Below, piece by piece: positions 55,410 to 63,325 of a DNA stretch of 64,000 nucleotides; position 1 is the stretch's first letter, and each line of letters starts with the position of its first letter. A program made the position numbers and the translations under genes. The DNA lies in assembly GCF_023195755.1 (NCBI RefSeq), contig NZ_CP096203.1:3782001-3846000 (forward strand). Direction: 5' to 3'. This DNA comes from Chryseobacterium nepalense (GTDB lineage Bacteria > Bacteroidota > Bacteroidia > Flavobacteriales > Weeksellaceae). The notes under the pieces are model-generated. The model was not told the DNA's origin. It did not search any database and worked only from the letters and a program-made list of their open reading frames with translations.

Positions 55410-56780
55410 ATGAAATTAGTTGATTTGGCAAAAGAACTGAATGTTTCCGCGGAAGCAATAAAACAGTTTATTCAGGATTTCGATCTTGACCTCATAGATT
55501 GTATCAGTATCAATTTTGAAATAAAAAAAGACTTTGAAAAGTTTGTTCGTGAAAACATTGAGTTTCTAAGGCTTTACGAAAAAGACCTTGACAAAACCAA
55601 AACCCTGGAGCAGATTGCTGAAAAGATCAATCAGCCTAAAGAAGAGGTGGAGAAAGTAATCAAAGAAGCAGATCCTAATATTTTTGATAACGGTTTTTTT
55701 AAATCTTCGGTGTCCAGCTACGGCATTGATAACAGATTGGGAGGTAATTACAAATTTGTGTATGATTATTTCGGGCACAAAACAAGTCTGCAGAAAAGAG
55801 ATTTTATCGGGTACAGGGATTTGTTCTTCCATATTTCCACTGTTCTGGAACCTTTCCTTAATCCGCAGCAGATCAAAGACTGGGGAATCAATAAGCCCGC
55901 AGGGATCATTTTATACGGTCCTCCCGGAAGCGGAAAAATTTTCTGGGCCAACAAAATTGCAGAAATTATCGGGTATCAATTTAAGGAAGTAAAAAAACAT
56001 TATCTCGGAACTTCTTTTGTGAACGGAAATCAGACCAATTTTAATGACTTTCTCATAGCAATGATGAAGGAAGAAAAAGTTCTCCTGTTCATGGAAGATT
56101 TTGATAATATTATGATGGCTAGAAAAGCTGAAAACAACGTTGCTTCCTGTAATCTTGAAACTCAGGAGATTATTCTGCATTATATTTCAAAATTTGAACA
56201 GGAAGAACTGCTGATGGTAGGTTCTGCCAATTCTGTTTCCGAAATCGATGAAGAAATTCTGGCTCCCGGAAGATTTGATGTGATGATTCCTGTTTTTCCT
56301 CCAAACCTTGCGGAAAGGTCAGAAATTATTCTGTATGCGATGACCAGAAACCTCGAGAAAGATTCTCTTTTATTTAAAATCCTGAAAAACAACAAAGCCG
56401 ATAAAATTCCTTTCTGGCATACCATCTCCTCTCAAATGAAGGTGTTCAGCAATACCATGCTGATCGATTTTACACAAAGTCTTAAAAAAAGAATTAAAAA
56501 TCTATACCAGAAAACCAGAAATGAAAATCTTAAGATTGATCAGAATCTTCTGAAAGCTGCTCTCCGGGATTCAGCGGGAAAGCTGACGGAAGAATACCTG
56601 GACCAGATCGCCAGATTTTTAACAGATGTTATTGTGAATAATTTTGACCAGTTCCAGAACAGAGTTAAAGATCTTAAATCTGAGCTCGATGCATACAGAG
56701 TGGTGGAAGAACCGAGAAGAGTCATCGGGTTTGCTCATAATGAAGAGGAAGATAAAGATGCGGGCCCAAAAAAGATTTAG
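55410..56780 (+). CDS. AAA-type ATPase with degenerate Walker A, 456 aa
   Basis: The N-terminal region (about 1-90) holds two helical units, VDLAKELNVSAEAIKQFIQD and LEQIAEKINQPKEEVEKVIK, resembling the IF-2 N-terminal (IF2_N-like) helical motif. The AAA domain (about 130-310) has GPPGSGKI at 170-177, where the normal Thr/Ser after the Lys is Ile177. It has LLFMEDFDN in place of hhhhDE for Walker B, and an intact sensor/arginine-finger stretch GSANSVSEIDEEILAPGRFD. A helical tail follows. ATP hydrolysis is therefore doubtful; it may bind nucleotide only or act as a scaffold. prfB follows 120 bp downstream on the same strand with its own -7 element. Confidence 0.8.
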   Translation: MKLVDLAKELNVSAEAIKQFIQDFDLDLIDCISINFEIKKDFEKFVRENIEFLRLYEKDLDKTKTLEQIAEKINQPKEEVEKVIKEADPNIFDNGFFKSSVSSYGIDNRLGGNYKFVYDYFGHKTSLQKRDFIGYRDLFFHISTVLEPFLNPQQIKDWGINKPAGIILYGPPGSGKIFWANKIAEIIGYQFKEVKKHYLGTSFVNGNQTNFNDFLIAMMKEEKVLLFMEDFDNIMMARKAENNVASCNLETQEIILHYISKFEQEELLMVGSANSVSEIDEEILAPGRFDVMIPVFPPNLAERSEIILYAMTRNLEKDSLLFKILKNNKADKIPFWHTISSQMKVFSNTMLIDFTQSLKKRIKNLYQKTRNENLKIDQNLLKAALRDSAGKLTEEYLDQIARFLTDVIVNNFDQFQNRVKDLKSELDAYRVVEEPRRVIGFAHNEEEDKDAGPKKI

Positions 56781-56877
56781 GAATTCTTAATTCATCTTTA
56801 TTAAAAAAATAAGATTAGAATTAATTGAAAATAAATTTCCGATTTTATGAATTCATAAACAAGGAATAAAAATTTCC

Positions 56878-56885
56878 TATTTTTG
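56878..56885 (+). promoter_or_regulatory. Bacteroidetes -7 element (prfB)
   Basis: TATTTTTG, 15 bp before the GTG start of prfB, supporting that start. No TTG was seen upstream. Confidence 0.55.
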
Positions 56886-56900
56886 CAAAAATAAAAAATC

Positions 56901-58013
56901 GTGATAAACAACGACCAGATAAAAGAAATTCAGTCAAGAATTGACGACCTCCATAAATATCTTCAGATCGATAAAAAGAAGATTGAAATTGCGAATGATG
57001 ACGAAAAAACCGCAGCTCCTGAATTCTGGAACAACCCGAAAGAAGCCGAAGCATTCCTGAAGCAACTCCGCTCCAAGAAAAAATGGGTAGAGGCTTATGA
57101 AGAAATTCATACTCAGTTTGAAGACCTGCAGGTGTTGATGGATTTTGCCAGAGAAGATCCCGATTCTGAAAAAGAGCTTGATGAAACTTTTCCTCAATTA
57201 GTGGAGAAAATCGAAGATCTTGAATTCAAAAATATGCTTTCTAATGAAGGCGACGAGCTTTCTGCGGTACTACAGATTACAGCCGGAGCAGGAGGAACCG
57301 AAAGCTGCGACTGGGCTTCCATGCTGATGAGAATGTATACCATGTGGGCGGAAAAACAAGGCTATAAAATCCGTGAACTGAACTTTCAGGAAGGCGATGT
57401 TGCGGGTGTAAAAACGGTAACGCTTGAAATTGACGGCGAATTTGCATTTGGGTATTTGCGGGGAGAAAACGGTGTTCATCGTCTGGTAAGGATTTCACCT
57501 TTCGATTCCAATGCTAAAAGACATACCAGTTTCGTTTCGGTGTATGTTTATCCTTTGGTAGATGATACGATAGAAATCAACATCAATCCTGCAGATATTT
57601 CCTTTGAAACGATGAGGTCTTCCGGAGCAGGTGGACAGAACGTAAACAAGGTGGAAACAGCCGTTCGTCTCCGTCACGCACCAACAGGAATTATCATTGA
57701 AAACTCCGAATCCCGTTCTCAGCTTCAGAACAAAGAGAAGGCAATGCAGTTGCTTCGTTCCAGATTATATGAAATGGAGCTTGAAGAAAGAATGAAAGCC
57801 AGAAATGAGATCGAAGCTAATAAAATGAAAATCGAGTGGGGAAGCCAGATCCGGAATTATGTGATGCATCCTTATAAACTGGTAAAAGATGTGCGTTCCG
57901 GATATGAAACTTCGGATGTGGATTCTGTAATGAACGGAAATCTTACGCCATTCCTGAAAGCATTTCTCATGGCCGATGGAACCGCAGTTTCTGATGATGA
58001 TATGGACTTGTAA
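56901..58013 (+). CDS. prfB: Peptide chain release factor 2, 370 aa
   Basis: RF2 recognises UGA/UAA and hydrolyses peptidyl-tRNA. The SPF-type codon-recognition motif ([12 protein letters not shown]) and the catalytic GGQ in [20 protein letters not shown] are intact. The start is GTG ([13 protein letters not shown]). The usual programmed +1 frameshift site near codon 25 is absent: the frame reads straight through [11 protein letters not shown], so autoregulation by UGA frameshifting is lost here. It follows the AAA protein gene but has its own -7 element. Confidence 0.95.
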   Translation: MINNDQIKEIQSRIDDLHKYLQIDKKKIEIANDDEKTAAPEFWNNPKEAEAFLKQLRSKKKWVEAYEEIHTQFEDLQVLMDFAREDPDSEKELDETFPQLVEKIEDLEFKNMLSNEGDELSAVLQITAGAGGTESCDWASMLMRMYTMWAEKQGYKIRELNFQEGDVAGVKTVTLEIDGEFAFGYLRGENGVHRLVRISPFDSNAKRHTSFVSVYVYPLVDDTIEININPADISFETMRSSGAGGQNVNKVETAVRLRHAPTGIIIENSESRSQLQNKEKAMQLLRSRLYEMELEERMKARNEIEANKMKIEWGSQIRNYVMHPYKLVKDVRSGYETSDVDSVMNGNLTPFLKAFLMADGTAVSDDDMDL

Positions 58014-58098
58014 AAGTCATGTTTAAATTTCGTTAAAATCTTATAATAAATTTCGGAATGACGTTTATTAATCCTATTTTTGTTACTTATCAAAATGT

Positions 58099-58806
58099 AT
58101 GGAAGACTTCACTAATTGGAAAGATTTATTAAATCCTGAGTTTTATATTAAGCTTGGCGGATTTTGGCTTATTCTGTTTATTATTTTTGCTGAAACAGGT
58201 CTTTTTGTAGGATTTTTCTTACCGGGAGATTCACTTCTTTTTGTTTCGGGAATTTATTCAATTGACATTATTAGTGCAACGTTCGGATCTACAGGAAATG
58301 ATTTCTTAGATACATTTATTCTGGCCTCTTCTGTAGCACTTGCCGCGATTATAGGAAATGAAGTAGGTTATTATTTCGGAAGAAAGGCAGGTTCTGCCTT
58401 ATATAAGAAGGAAGACACATGGTTGTTTAAAAAAAAATATCTGTATCAGGCTCATGATTTTTTCGAGAAAAATGGAGCATTAGCCATCATTATGGCAAGA
58501 TTCCTGCCGGTAGTGAGAACGTTTACACCCATTGTTGCCGGAATCGTAAAAATGGATAAAAAGGATTTCTTAAGAGATAATATCATTGGCGCAGTACTGT
58601 GGTCTTTCTTACTGATCTTTGCAGGACATTATCTTGATAAGCTTTTCATTGATCAGTTCGGAATCGATTTGAAGAAAAAACTTGAACTCATTATTATTGT
58701 TATTGTTCTGATTACAACAGTACCGGTAATCCTGAAATTTTTATTCGGCAAGAAACAGGATTTTTCAAAATATGAAAATCATAAATTTGATGAAGACGAA
58801 GAATAA
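58099..58806 (+). CDS. DedA family membrane protein, 235 aa
   Basis: DedA (SNARE-associated/VTT domain) inner-membrane protein with about 4-5 spans. Signatures: ETGLFVGFFLPGDSLLFVSG, NEVGYYFGRKAGSALY and the family hallmark ARFLPVVRTFTPIVAG. The C-terminus is charged and cytoplasmic. DedA proteins are linked to lipid-carrier (undecaprenyl phosphate) flipping and envelope homeostasis. Monocistronic with a terminator. Confidence 0.92.
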   Translation: MEDFTNWKDLLNPEFYIKLGGFWLILFIIFAETGLFVGFFLPGDSLLFVSGIYSIDIISATFGSTGNDFLDTFILASSVALAAIIGNEVGYYFGRKAGSALYKKEDTWLFKKKYLYQAHDFFEKNGALAIIMARFLPVVRTFTPIVAGIVKMDKKDFLRDNIIGAVLWSFLLIFAGHYLDKLFIDQFGIDLKKKLELIIIVIVLITTVPVILKFLFGKKQDFSKYENHKFDEDEE

Positions 58807-58828
58807 TTTCATTCAAATTAAATAATAC

Positions 58829-58856
58829 AAGTCTGCTCAAAAAAGCGGGCTTTTTT
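58829..58856 (+). terminator. Rho-independent terminator
   Basis: AAGTCTGCT and AGCGGGCTT pair (two wobbles) around CAAAAA, followed by a T-run. Confidence 0.8.
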
Positions 58857-58899
58857 ATGCATAAGATATAATGCAAGTGGAAGAAATTAATCAATTGAA

Positions 58900-58975
58900 A
58901 CGTTGTTTTTATCAATCAACTATCAACCATCAATCATTATCAATCATCACTCATCGATTATTACTCATTACTCAT
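58900..58975. repeat. Low-complexity ATCA-rich simple sequence
   Basis: Repeated ATCAATCA, ATCACTCATC and ATTACTCATT words in the gap between the DedA and hydrolase genes. Similar tracts occur at 62380-62470 and 63120-63150. Confidence 0.6.
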
Positions 58976-59844
58976 TTTTGTTGAATCCATTCCAGAATAT
59001 TCGGATAAATTAGGGTGTCTCTTTTTTTCTTGTTGAAAAATCTTGGAGCATGTCCCGTATTTTTCATAAAGACAAGTTTGTGCGGAATTTTCCGGGCGGT
59101 TAAAGCCGAATCAAGAGCAAGTCCCTGTTTTTTATTCACCAGAAAGTCCTGGTTACCCTGGAAAATCAGAGTCGGAACATCAGAAACATTAGCTATCGGA
59201 CTGGCCTTTTTGAATTCCTCCGACATATTTTTCCTGTGAAATTTTTTTCCTACAACAGCCTGAAGTGTAGGGGAAGAATATTTGGAATAGAACGAATTCA
59301 GATATTCAGCAGAATAAAAATCGGTGGGAGCACTCATGGAAATAATTTTCCGTATCTGTTCGGGATTCTTGTATCCGTACAATAAAGCAAGATGGCCGCC
59401 CGCGCTTTCACCCAAAAGAATATAATTATTTGGCTGTAGCTCTGCTTTTTCCGCCAGTTCATTGAACTTGGTGATAACTGCATTGATATCTTCCAGCTGT
59501 TCCCGGTAGGTGATTTTTTTTGATTTTGAAACCAGCCTGTAATTCATATTGATGGTCGGAATATTATGATTAAAAAGCATTTTCTGAATGTGGATCATGT
59601 GCTCTTTTTTTCCATATTTCCAGGCCCCTCCGTGAATCAATAAGACAACCGGAGCATCATTGGGATAATCCGAAGGAAGGAAAACATCCATTTTCTGCCT
59701 TTTATTTTCACCGTACTTGAGATTGTATATTTTCTGTTCATTATTGGTTCCTACCCAGACTCTGAATTTTGTATTGCATGACTGTAATACAAAGCTGATT
59801 AATCCCAGAACGAAAAAATGATAATTAAGAATCAGCTTTTTCAT
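58972..59844 (-). CDS. Alpha/beta hydrolase lipoprotein, 290 aa
   Basis: A lipoprotein signal with lipobox LQSC (near residue 23) is followed by a BD-FAE/esterase-like alpha/beta hydrolase. VVLLIHGGAWKYGKKEH provides the HGG oxyanion motif, LLGESAGGHLALLYG the nucleophile Ser, FQGNQDFLV the acid and NTGHAPRF the His. It acts in the envelope, possibly on esterified polysaccharides or lipids; the substrate is unknown. The start lies 3 bp from the repeat-encoded frame upstream. Confidence 0.87.
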   Translation of the reverse strand: MKKLILNYHFFVLGLISFVLQSCNTKFRVWVGTNNEQKIYNLKYGENKRQKMDVFLPSDYPNDAPVVLLIHGGAWKYGKKEHMIHIQKMLFNHNIPTINMNYRLVSKSKKITYREQLEDINAVITKFNELAEKAELQPNNYILLGESAGGHLALLYGYKNPEQIRKIISMSAPTDFYSAEYLNSFYSKYSSPTLQAVVGKKFHRKNMSEEFKKASPIANVSDVPTLIFQGNQDFLVNKKQGLALDSALTARKIPHKLVFMKNTGHAPRFFNKKKRDTLIYPNILEWIQQK

Positions 59845-59847
59845 AGG

Positions 59848-60162
59848 TTAAAAATAAGGAAAAAATAAACTAATAAGCAGCAGGGAGAATATGATTCTAC
59901 TCACAGTTAAAGCTTTCTGTCTTGAATTTGGGTCTTTTAGATTCACCATTGAGTATAAAAGACTGGTTGTTGAACCTTTTAGCTTCATCATTGAGCCTTT
60001 TTGCATGGAATTTGAAGCTTTTAGGCTTATCCGCGAGTATAAAAGGGTGATCTTTGAACCTTTTTGCTTCATCGTTGAACCTTTTTGCCTGAAATTTGAA
60101 CCTAAAAGGCTCGTTTTATTATTTAACTCATGAATTTGACAATCGTTTGTCTGCAACGGCAT
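59848..60162 (-). CDS. Doubtful repeat-encoded ORF, 104 aa
   Basis: This frame is open because most of it is a 21-bp tandem array (a multiple of three). It would encode heptads such as RQKGSTMKQKGS and a 28-residue higher-order period, ending with a hydrophobic stretch FSLLLISLFFPYF. The opposite strand is also open through the array. There is no recognised family, so coding status is uncertain. It ends 3 bp before the hydrolase start and could be a leader to it. Confidence 0.3.
   Translation of the reverse strand: MPLQTNDCQIHELNNKTSLLGSNFRQKGSTMKQKGSKITLLYSRISLKASNSMQKGSMMKLKGSTTSLLYSMVNLKDPNSRQKALTVSRIIFSLLLISLFFPYF
59907..60116. repeat. 21-bp tandem array with 84-bp higher-order period
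   Basis: Ten consecutive 21-bp units read TTGAACCTTTTTGC plus a variable 7-base tail in the best copies. Units 2-5 (59928-60011) and 6-9 (60012-60095) match as 84-bp blocks in order. Units 4/8 differ at two positions and 5/9 at three; 3/7 both carry GAGTATAAAAG in place of the usual core. Unit 1 resembles 5 and 9, and unit 10 resembles 2 and 6 in phase. Confidence 0.85.
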
Positions 60163-60231
60163 GGTTTTAAATGTATATTTAAATTCTTTCCAAAACCTTG
60201 ATCAATTCTATAACAAGTCAAATTAAATAAT

Positions 60232-60239
60232 TATTTTTG
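60232..60239 (+). promoter_or_regulatory. Bacteroidetes -7 element (DUF808 gene)
   Basis: TATTTTTG, 31 bp before the DUF808 start. No TTG at suitable spacing. Confidence 0.5.
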
Positions 60240-60270
60240 TTTAACAATTATTAAAAAAATATTAAAATTT

Positions 60271-61161
60271 ATGGCATCTGGTTTTTTTGCTATTTTGGAT
60301 GACATCGCAGCTCTAATGGACGATGTAGCGGTAACGAGTAAAATTGCGACTCAAAAGACAGCAGGAATTCTGGGGGACGACCTGGCAGTAAATGCCGAAA
60401 AGGCAACCGGATTTCTTTCATCCCGCGAACTTCCGGTATTGTGGGCTATCACTAAAGGTTCTTTCGTCAATAAGTTAATCATTTTACCGATTGTATTTTT
60501 ACTGAACTGGTTATACGCTCCGGCGATTAACTATGTGCTGATTCTCGGGGGGCTGTATCTTTCTTTTGAAGGCATGGAAAAAATTATTGAATTTTTATTC
60601 CACCGTGATAAAAAAGGCCATGAAGTAGAGAAGGAAGTTGAAGACACAAAAGGACAGAGCCCGGAAGAAATTGAAAAAGCCAAAGTAAAATCAGCCATAA
60701 CCACAGATTTTATTTTATCCATTGAGATCGTTATCATTGCGCTGGGAACGGTATTGGAAGAAAGTCATCCTTTTATCACGCAAATTCTTGTAACAAGTCT
60801 GGTTGCATTTATTGCTACGGTAGGGGTGTATGGAATTGTTGCTTTAATTGTAAGAATGGACGATGCCGGATTCAAATTGATCAAGAAAAGTAATGATAAA
60901 GGATTTTTTGGAAAGCTGGGACATTTTTTGGTAAAAGCTTTACCAATTGTCATCAAAGGATTGGGAATCATTGGTACTGTTGCTCTGATTCTTGTAGCCG
61001 GAGGAATTTTTGCACACAGAATCGATTATTTTCACCATCTGTTTCCAACGTGGCCTTCTATCCTTAAGGAACTTGTTTTCGGATTAGGTGGTGGGTTGCT
61101 TGCAGTAGCTCTTTTTACTGCCGGAAAAGGAATTTATTCGCTGGCTTTTAAAAGGAAATAG
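60271..61161 (+). CDS. DUF808 family inner-membrane protein, 296 aa
   Basis: Matches DUF808 (YedI-like): the N-terminal FAILDDIAALMDDVAVTSKI and TAGILGDDLAVNAEK are diagnostic. About six membrane spans and a cytoplasmic charged loop (HEVEKEVEDTKGQSPEEIEK) follow. Length is normal for the family. Function is not established. It is monocistronic, with tandem hairpins downstream separating it from convergent dnaJ. Confidence 0.9.
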   Translation: MASGFFAILDDIAALMDDVAVTSKIATQKTAGILGDDLAVNAEKATGFLSSRELPVLWAITKGSFVNKLIILPIVFLLNWLYAPAINYVLILGGLYLSFEGMEKIIEFLFHRDKKGHEVEKEVEDTKGQSPEEIEKAKVKSAITTDFILSIEIVIIALGTVLEESHPFITQILVTSLVAFIATVGVYGIVALIVRMDDAGFKLIKKSNDKGFFGKLGHFLVKALPIVIKGLGIIGTVALILVAGGIFAHRIDYFHHLFPTWPSILKELVFGLGGGLLAVALFTAGKGIYSLAFKRK

Positions 61162-61181
61162 TTTATAATAAAATTGATTTT

Positions 61182-61248
61182 CTTTATCGGCGGCTTCGAA
61201 GAAGCTGTCGATAAAGAAACTAAAAAAGAGGCCTTAAGCCTCTTTTTT
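61182..61248. terminator. Tandem hairpins, bidirectional terminator
   Basis: First stem CTTTATCGGCGGCTTC with GAAGCTGTCGATAAAG (61182-61216). Second AAAAAAGAGGC with GCCTCTTTTTT (61222-61248), with T-runs on both strands. It ends both the DUF808 gene and dnaJ. Confidence 0.88.
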
Positions 61249-61256
61249 ATTATATA

Positions 61257-62372
61257 TTAGTTGAATAGATCTTTCACCTTATCAAAAAAAGTTTTTTCTT
61301 TTCCGGATGGCTCAGCAACCATTTCACCGCTGTTCATCTGTTTTTCAAAGAAATCTTTCTGTTCTTTAGTAAGCTTTTGCGGAGTCCAGACATTGATATG
61401 GATAAACATATCGCCCTTTCCGTAACTGTCGATGCTTGGAAGGCCTTTTCCTGCTAATCTGAGGATTTTTCCGGATTGCGTTCCGGCATCGATGGTAATT
61501 TTCACCTTTCCGCCAACAGTCGGTACTTCTTTTTTTGTTCCCAAGGCTGCTTCAGCAAAAGAAATATAAAGTTCCTGGTGAAGATTATCACCTTCTCTTT
61601 TGATGGTTTTATCAACCTCTTCTTCAATAATTACCAAAAGATCACCCGGAATACCGCCGAAAGGCGCATCATTTCCTTTACCTCTTACATTAAGCTGGAT
61701 ACCGTCTCTTGCTCCGGCAGGGATATTAATGGTAACTTCTTCTTCGTCCTTGATAAGTCCCTGTGCATTGGCACCGGCCGGAATTTTATCAGCAACTTTA
61801 CCGATTCCCTGACAGGTTCCGCAGGTAGTCTGCGTCTGCATCTGTCCGAACATCGTATTCATGACTTTCAGCTGAACTCCCGAACCGCCGCAGGTAGGAC
61901 ACGTTTTTGAAGTCGCCCCTTCAGCAAACTTCATTTTCTTTACTTTGATGGTCTTCTGCGTTCCGTTCACCATTTCATCAAGATTCAGCTTGATTCTGAT
62001 TCGTAAATTGGAACCTTTAACCTGCTGACGTCCGCCTCCGCCACCAAAACCTCCGAAGCCGCCTCCGAAAATATCTCCGAACTGACTGAAAATATCTTCC
62101 ATGTTCATTCCGCCACCAAAGCCGCCGCCTCCGAAACCACCGTTTCCGCCAACTCCCGCATGTCCGAACTGGTCATATCTGGCACGTTTCTGTTCGTCGC
62201 TCAGTACTTCGTAAGCTTCTGCAGCTTCCTTGAATTTTTCTTCAGCATCTTTATCGCCCGGATTTTTATCAGGGTGATATTTAATGGCCATTTTACGGTA
62301 TGCTTTCTTTATCTCGTCGGCTGATGCAGATTTGCTGATCTCAAGAACCTCGTAATAATCTCTTTTTGACAT
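61257..62372 (-). CDS. dnaJ: Chaperone DnaJ lacking zinc centre I, 371 aa
   Basis: Hsp40 co-chaperone stimulating DnaK. J domain (1-70) with HPD at 33-35, then a Gly/Phe-rich linker (about 73-114). The zinc domain has only two CxxCxGxG motifs, C158/C161 and C184/C187, corresponding to motifs 2 and 3. Motif 1 is replaced around residues 147-156 and motif 4 by [10 protein letters not shown]. The substrate-binding C-terminal domains are complete. grpE lies upstream on the same strand with 103 bp of simple sequence between; dnaK is elsewhere. Confidence 0.93.
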   Translation of the reverse strand: MSKRDYYEVLEISKSASADEIKKAYRKMAIKYHPDKNPGDKDAEEKFKEAAEAYEVLSDEQKRARYDQFGHAGVGGNGGFGGGGFGGGMNMEDIFSQFGDIFGGGFGGFGGGGGRQQVKGSNLRIRIKLNLDEMVNGTQKTIKVKKMKFAEGATSKTCPTCGGSGVQLKVMNTMFGQMQTQTTCGTCQGIGKVADKIPAGANAQGLIKDEEEVTINIPAGARDGIQLNVRGKGNDAPFGGIPGDLLVIIEEEVDKTIKREGDNLHQELYISFAEAALGTKKEVPTVGGKVKITIDAGTQSGKILRLAGKGLPSIDSYGKGDMFIHINVWTPQKLTKEQKDFFEKQMNSGEMVAEPSGKEKTFFDKVKDLFN

Positions 62373-62394
62373 GTCTATTCTATAATTGATTATT

Positions 62395-62464
62395 GATAAA
62401 TGATAATAGATATTTAAAATGGGTAAATAAATGAATATACATCAATTATCACTCATCATTTATC
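62395..62464. repeat. Inverted repeat in simple sequence between grpE and dnaJ
   Basis: GATAAATGAT (62395-62404) and ATCATTTATC (62455-62464) are perfect 10-bp arms within ATCA/TGAT-rich DNA. It may form a processing or partial termination hairpin between the two chaperone genes. Confidence 0.5.
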
Positions 62465-62475
62465 ATTCATAAATT

Positions 62476-63012
62476 TTAATTTCCGGTTACTACTTTTGCA
62501 AAACGGATCACTTTATCTCCTAAAGTATATCCTGTCTCAATCACGTCTACAATTTTACCTTTAAGATCTTCTGACGGAGCAGGAATCTGAGTAATGGCTT
62601 CATGGAAGTCTACATTAAAGCTGTCTCCCGGATTTACCTCCATTGCTTTCAGTCCTTTTTCGGTCAATTTGCTTTTAAATTTATTGTAGATCAGTTCAAC
62701 GCCCTGAAGATCCGAAGGATTACCATTTTTGGCAATTTCCTTTAAAGCTCTTTCAAAATCATCCAGAACGCCCAGCATAGAAACCATCATATCCTGATTG
62801 GCATACTGGAAAAATTCCATTTTTTCTTTAGACGTTCTTTTTTTATAGTTTTCAAATTCGGCGTACAATCTGATGTAACGGTCTTTTTCCTCTGCCAAAA
62901 GTTCCTCCGCAGAAGGTTTTGCTGTCACATTGTCTTCTGATATCGCTTCATTCTGAATATTCGTTTCTTCCTGATTATTGATGCTTTCTTCGTTGATATC
63001 CTGATTTTCCAT
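62476..63012 (-). CDS. grpE: Nucleotide exchange factor GrpE, 178 aa
   Basis: GrpE releases ADP from DnaK. It has an acidic, Gln/Asn-rich N-terminal stretch (about 1-30) and a long coiled-coil helix (DRYIRLYAEFENYKKRTSKE). The C-terminal beta domain has HEAITQIP and VDVIETGYTLGDKVIRFAKV. It precedes dnaJ, the common order. A TTGGCAGAATGTTTG sequence about 30 bp upstream could be a stress-type promoter but is not proven. Confidence 0.94.
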   Translation of the reverse strand: MENQDINEESINNQEETNIQNEAISEDNVTAKPSAEELLAEEKDRYIRLYAEFENYKKRTSKEKMEFFQYANQDMMVSMLGVLDDFERALKEIAKNGNPSDLQGVELIYNKFKSKLTEKGLKAMEVNPGDSFNVDFHEAITQIPAPSEDLKGKIVDVIETGYTLGDKVIRFAKVVTGN

Positions 63013-63151
63013 AATTCAATATTTATTTGGGTTAGTATTGACAAACATTCTGCCAAAGGAGAAAGGGTGACAATAAGGCAGACGAAAGTTATAAGTTAGA
63101 GGTTAGAAGTTTACGGAAAAACTATCAACGATCAATCATCAATCATTTTTT

Positions 63152-63248
63152 AGGAGCTTTTTCGCGCTATCCACTCATACTCCTCGCGCAGCCGCATGCT
63201 TTCACCGCCAACGCGTGCTGTGGGGTATCCGTTACTATCGCGGCTAGG
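63152..63248 (+). repeat. Dispersed intergenic repeat, copy C
   Basis: Starts AGGAGCTTTTTCG-CGCTATCC and ends ATCGCGGCTAGG, matching copies at 35519 and 48972. It lies in the 313-bp gap between the Nramp and grpE genes, next to ATCA-rich simple sequence; no gene was seen there. Confidence 0.72.
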
Positions 63249-63325
63249 GTAGTAGTAAGGGTGGCGAAGATTCAAGAATTTTTGAAGGCGTGGCTTATTA
63301 ATTTAATCTAAATAATTAAATCTAT

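Noticed and set aside
59907..60116. Possible CRISPR-like array
   Set aside because: Units are contiguous 21-mers with no unique spacers, and no cas genes are nearby.
59891..60133. Plus-strand ORF across the 21-bp array
   Set aside because: Open only because the unit is a multiple of three; no start context, promoter or family support.
60199..60206. TTGATCAA as an FNR-type site before the DUF808 gene
   Set aside because: The half-sites have no 4-bp spacer, so it does not fit the FNR/CRP operator.
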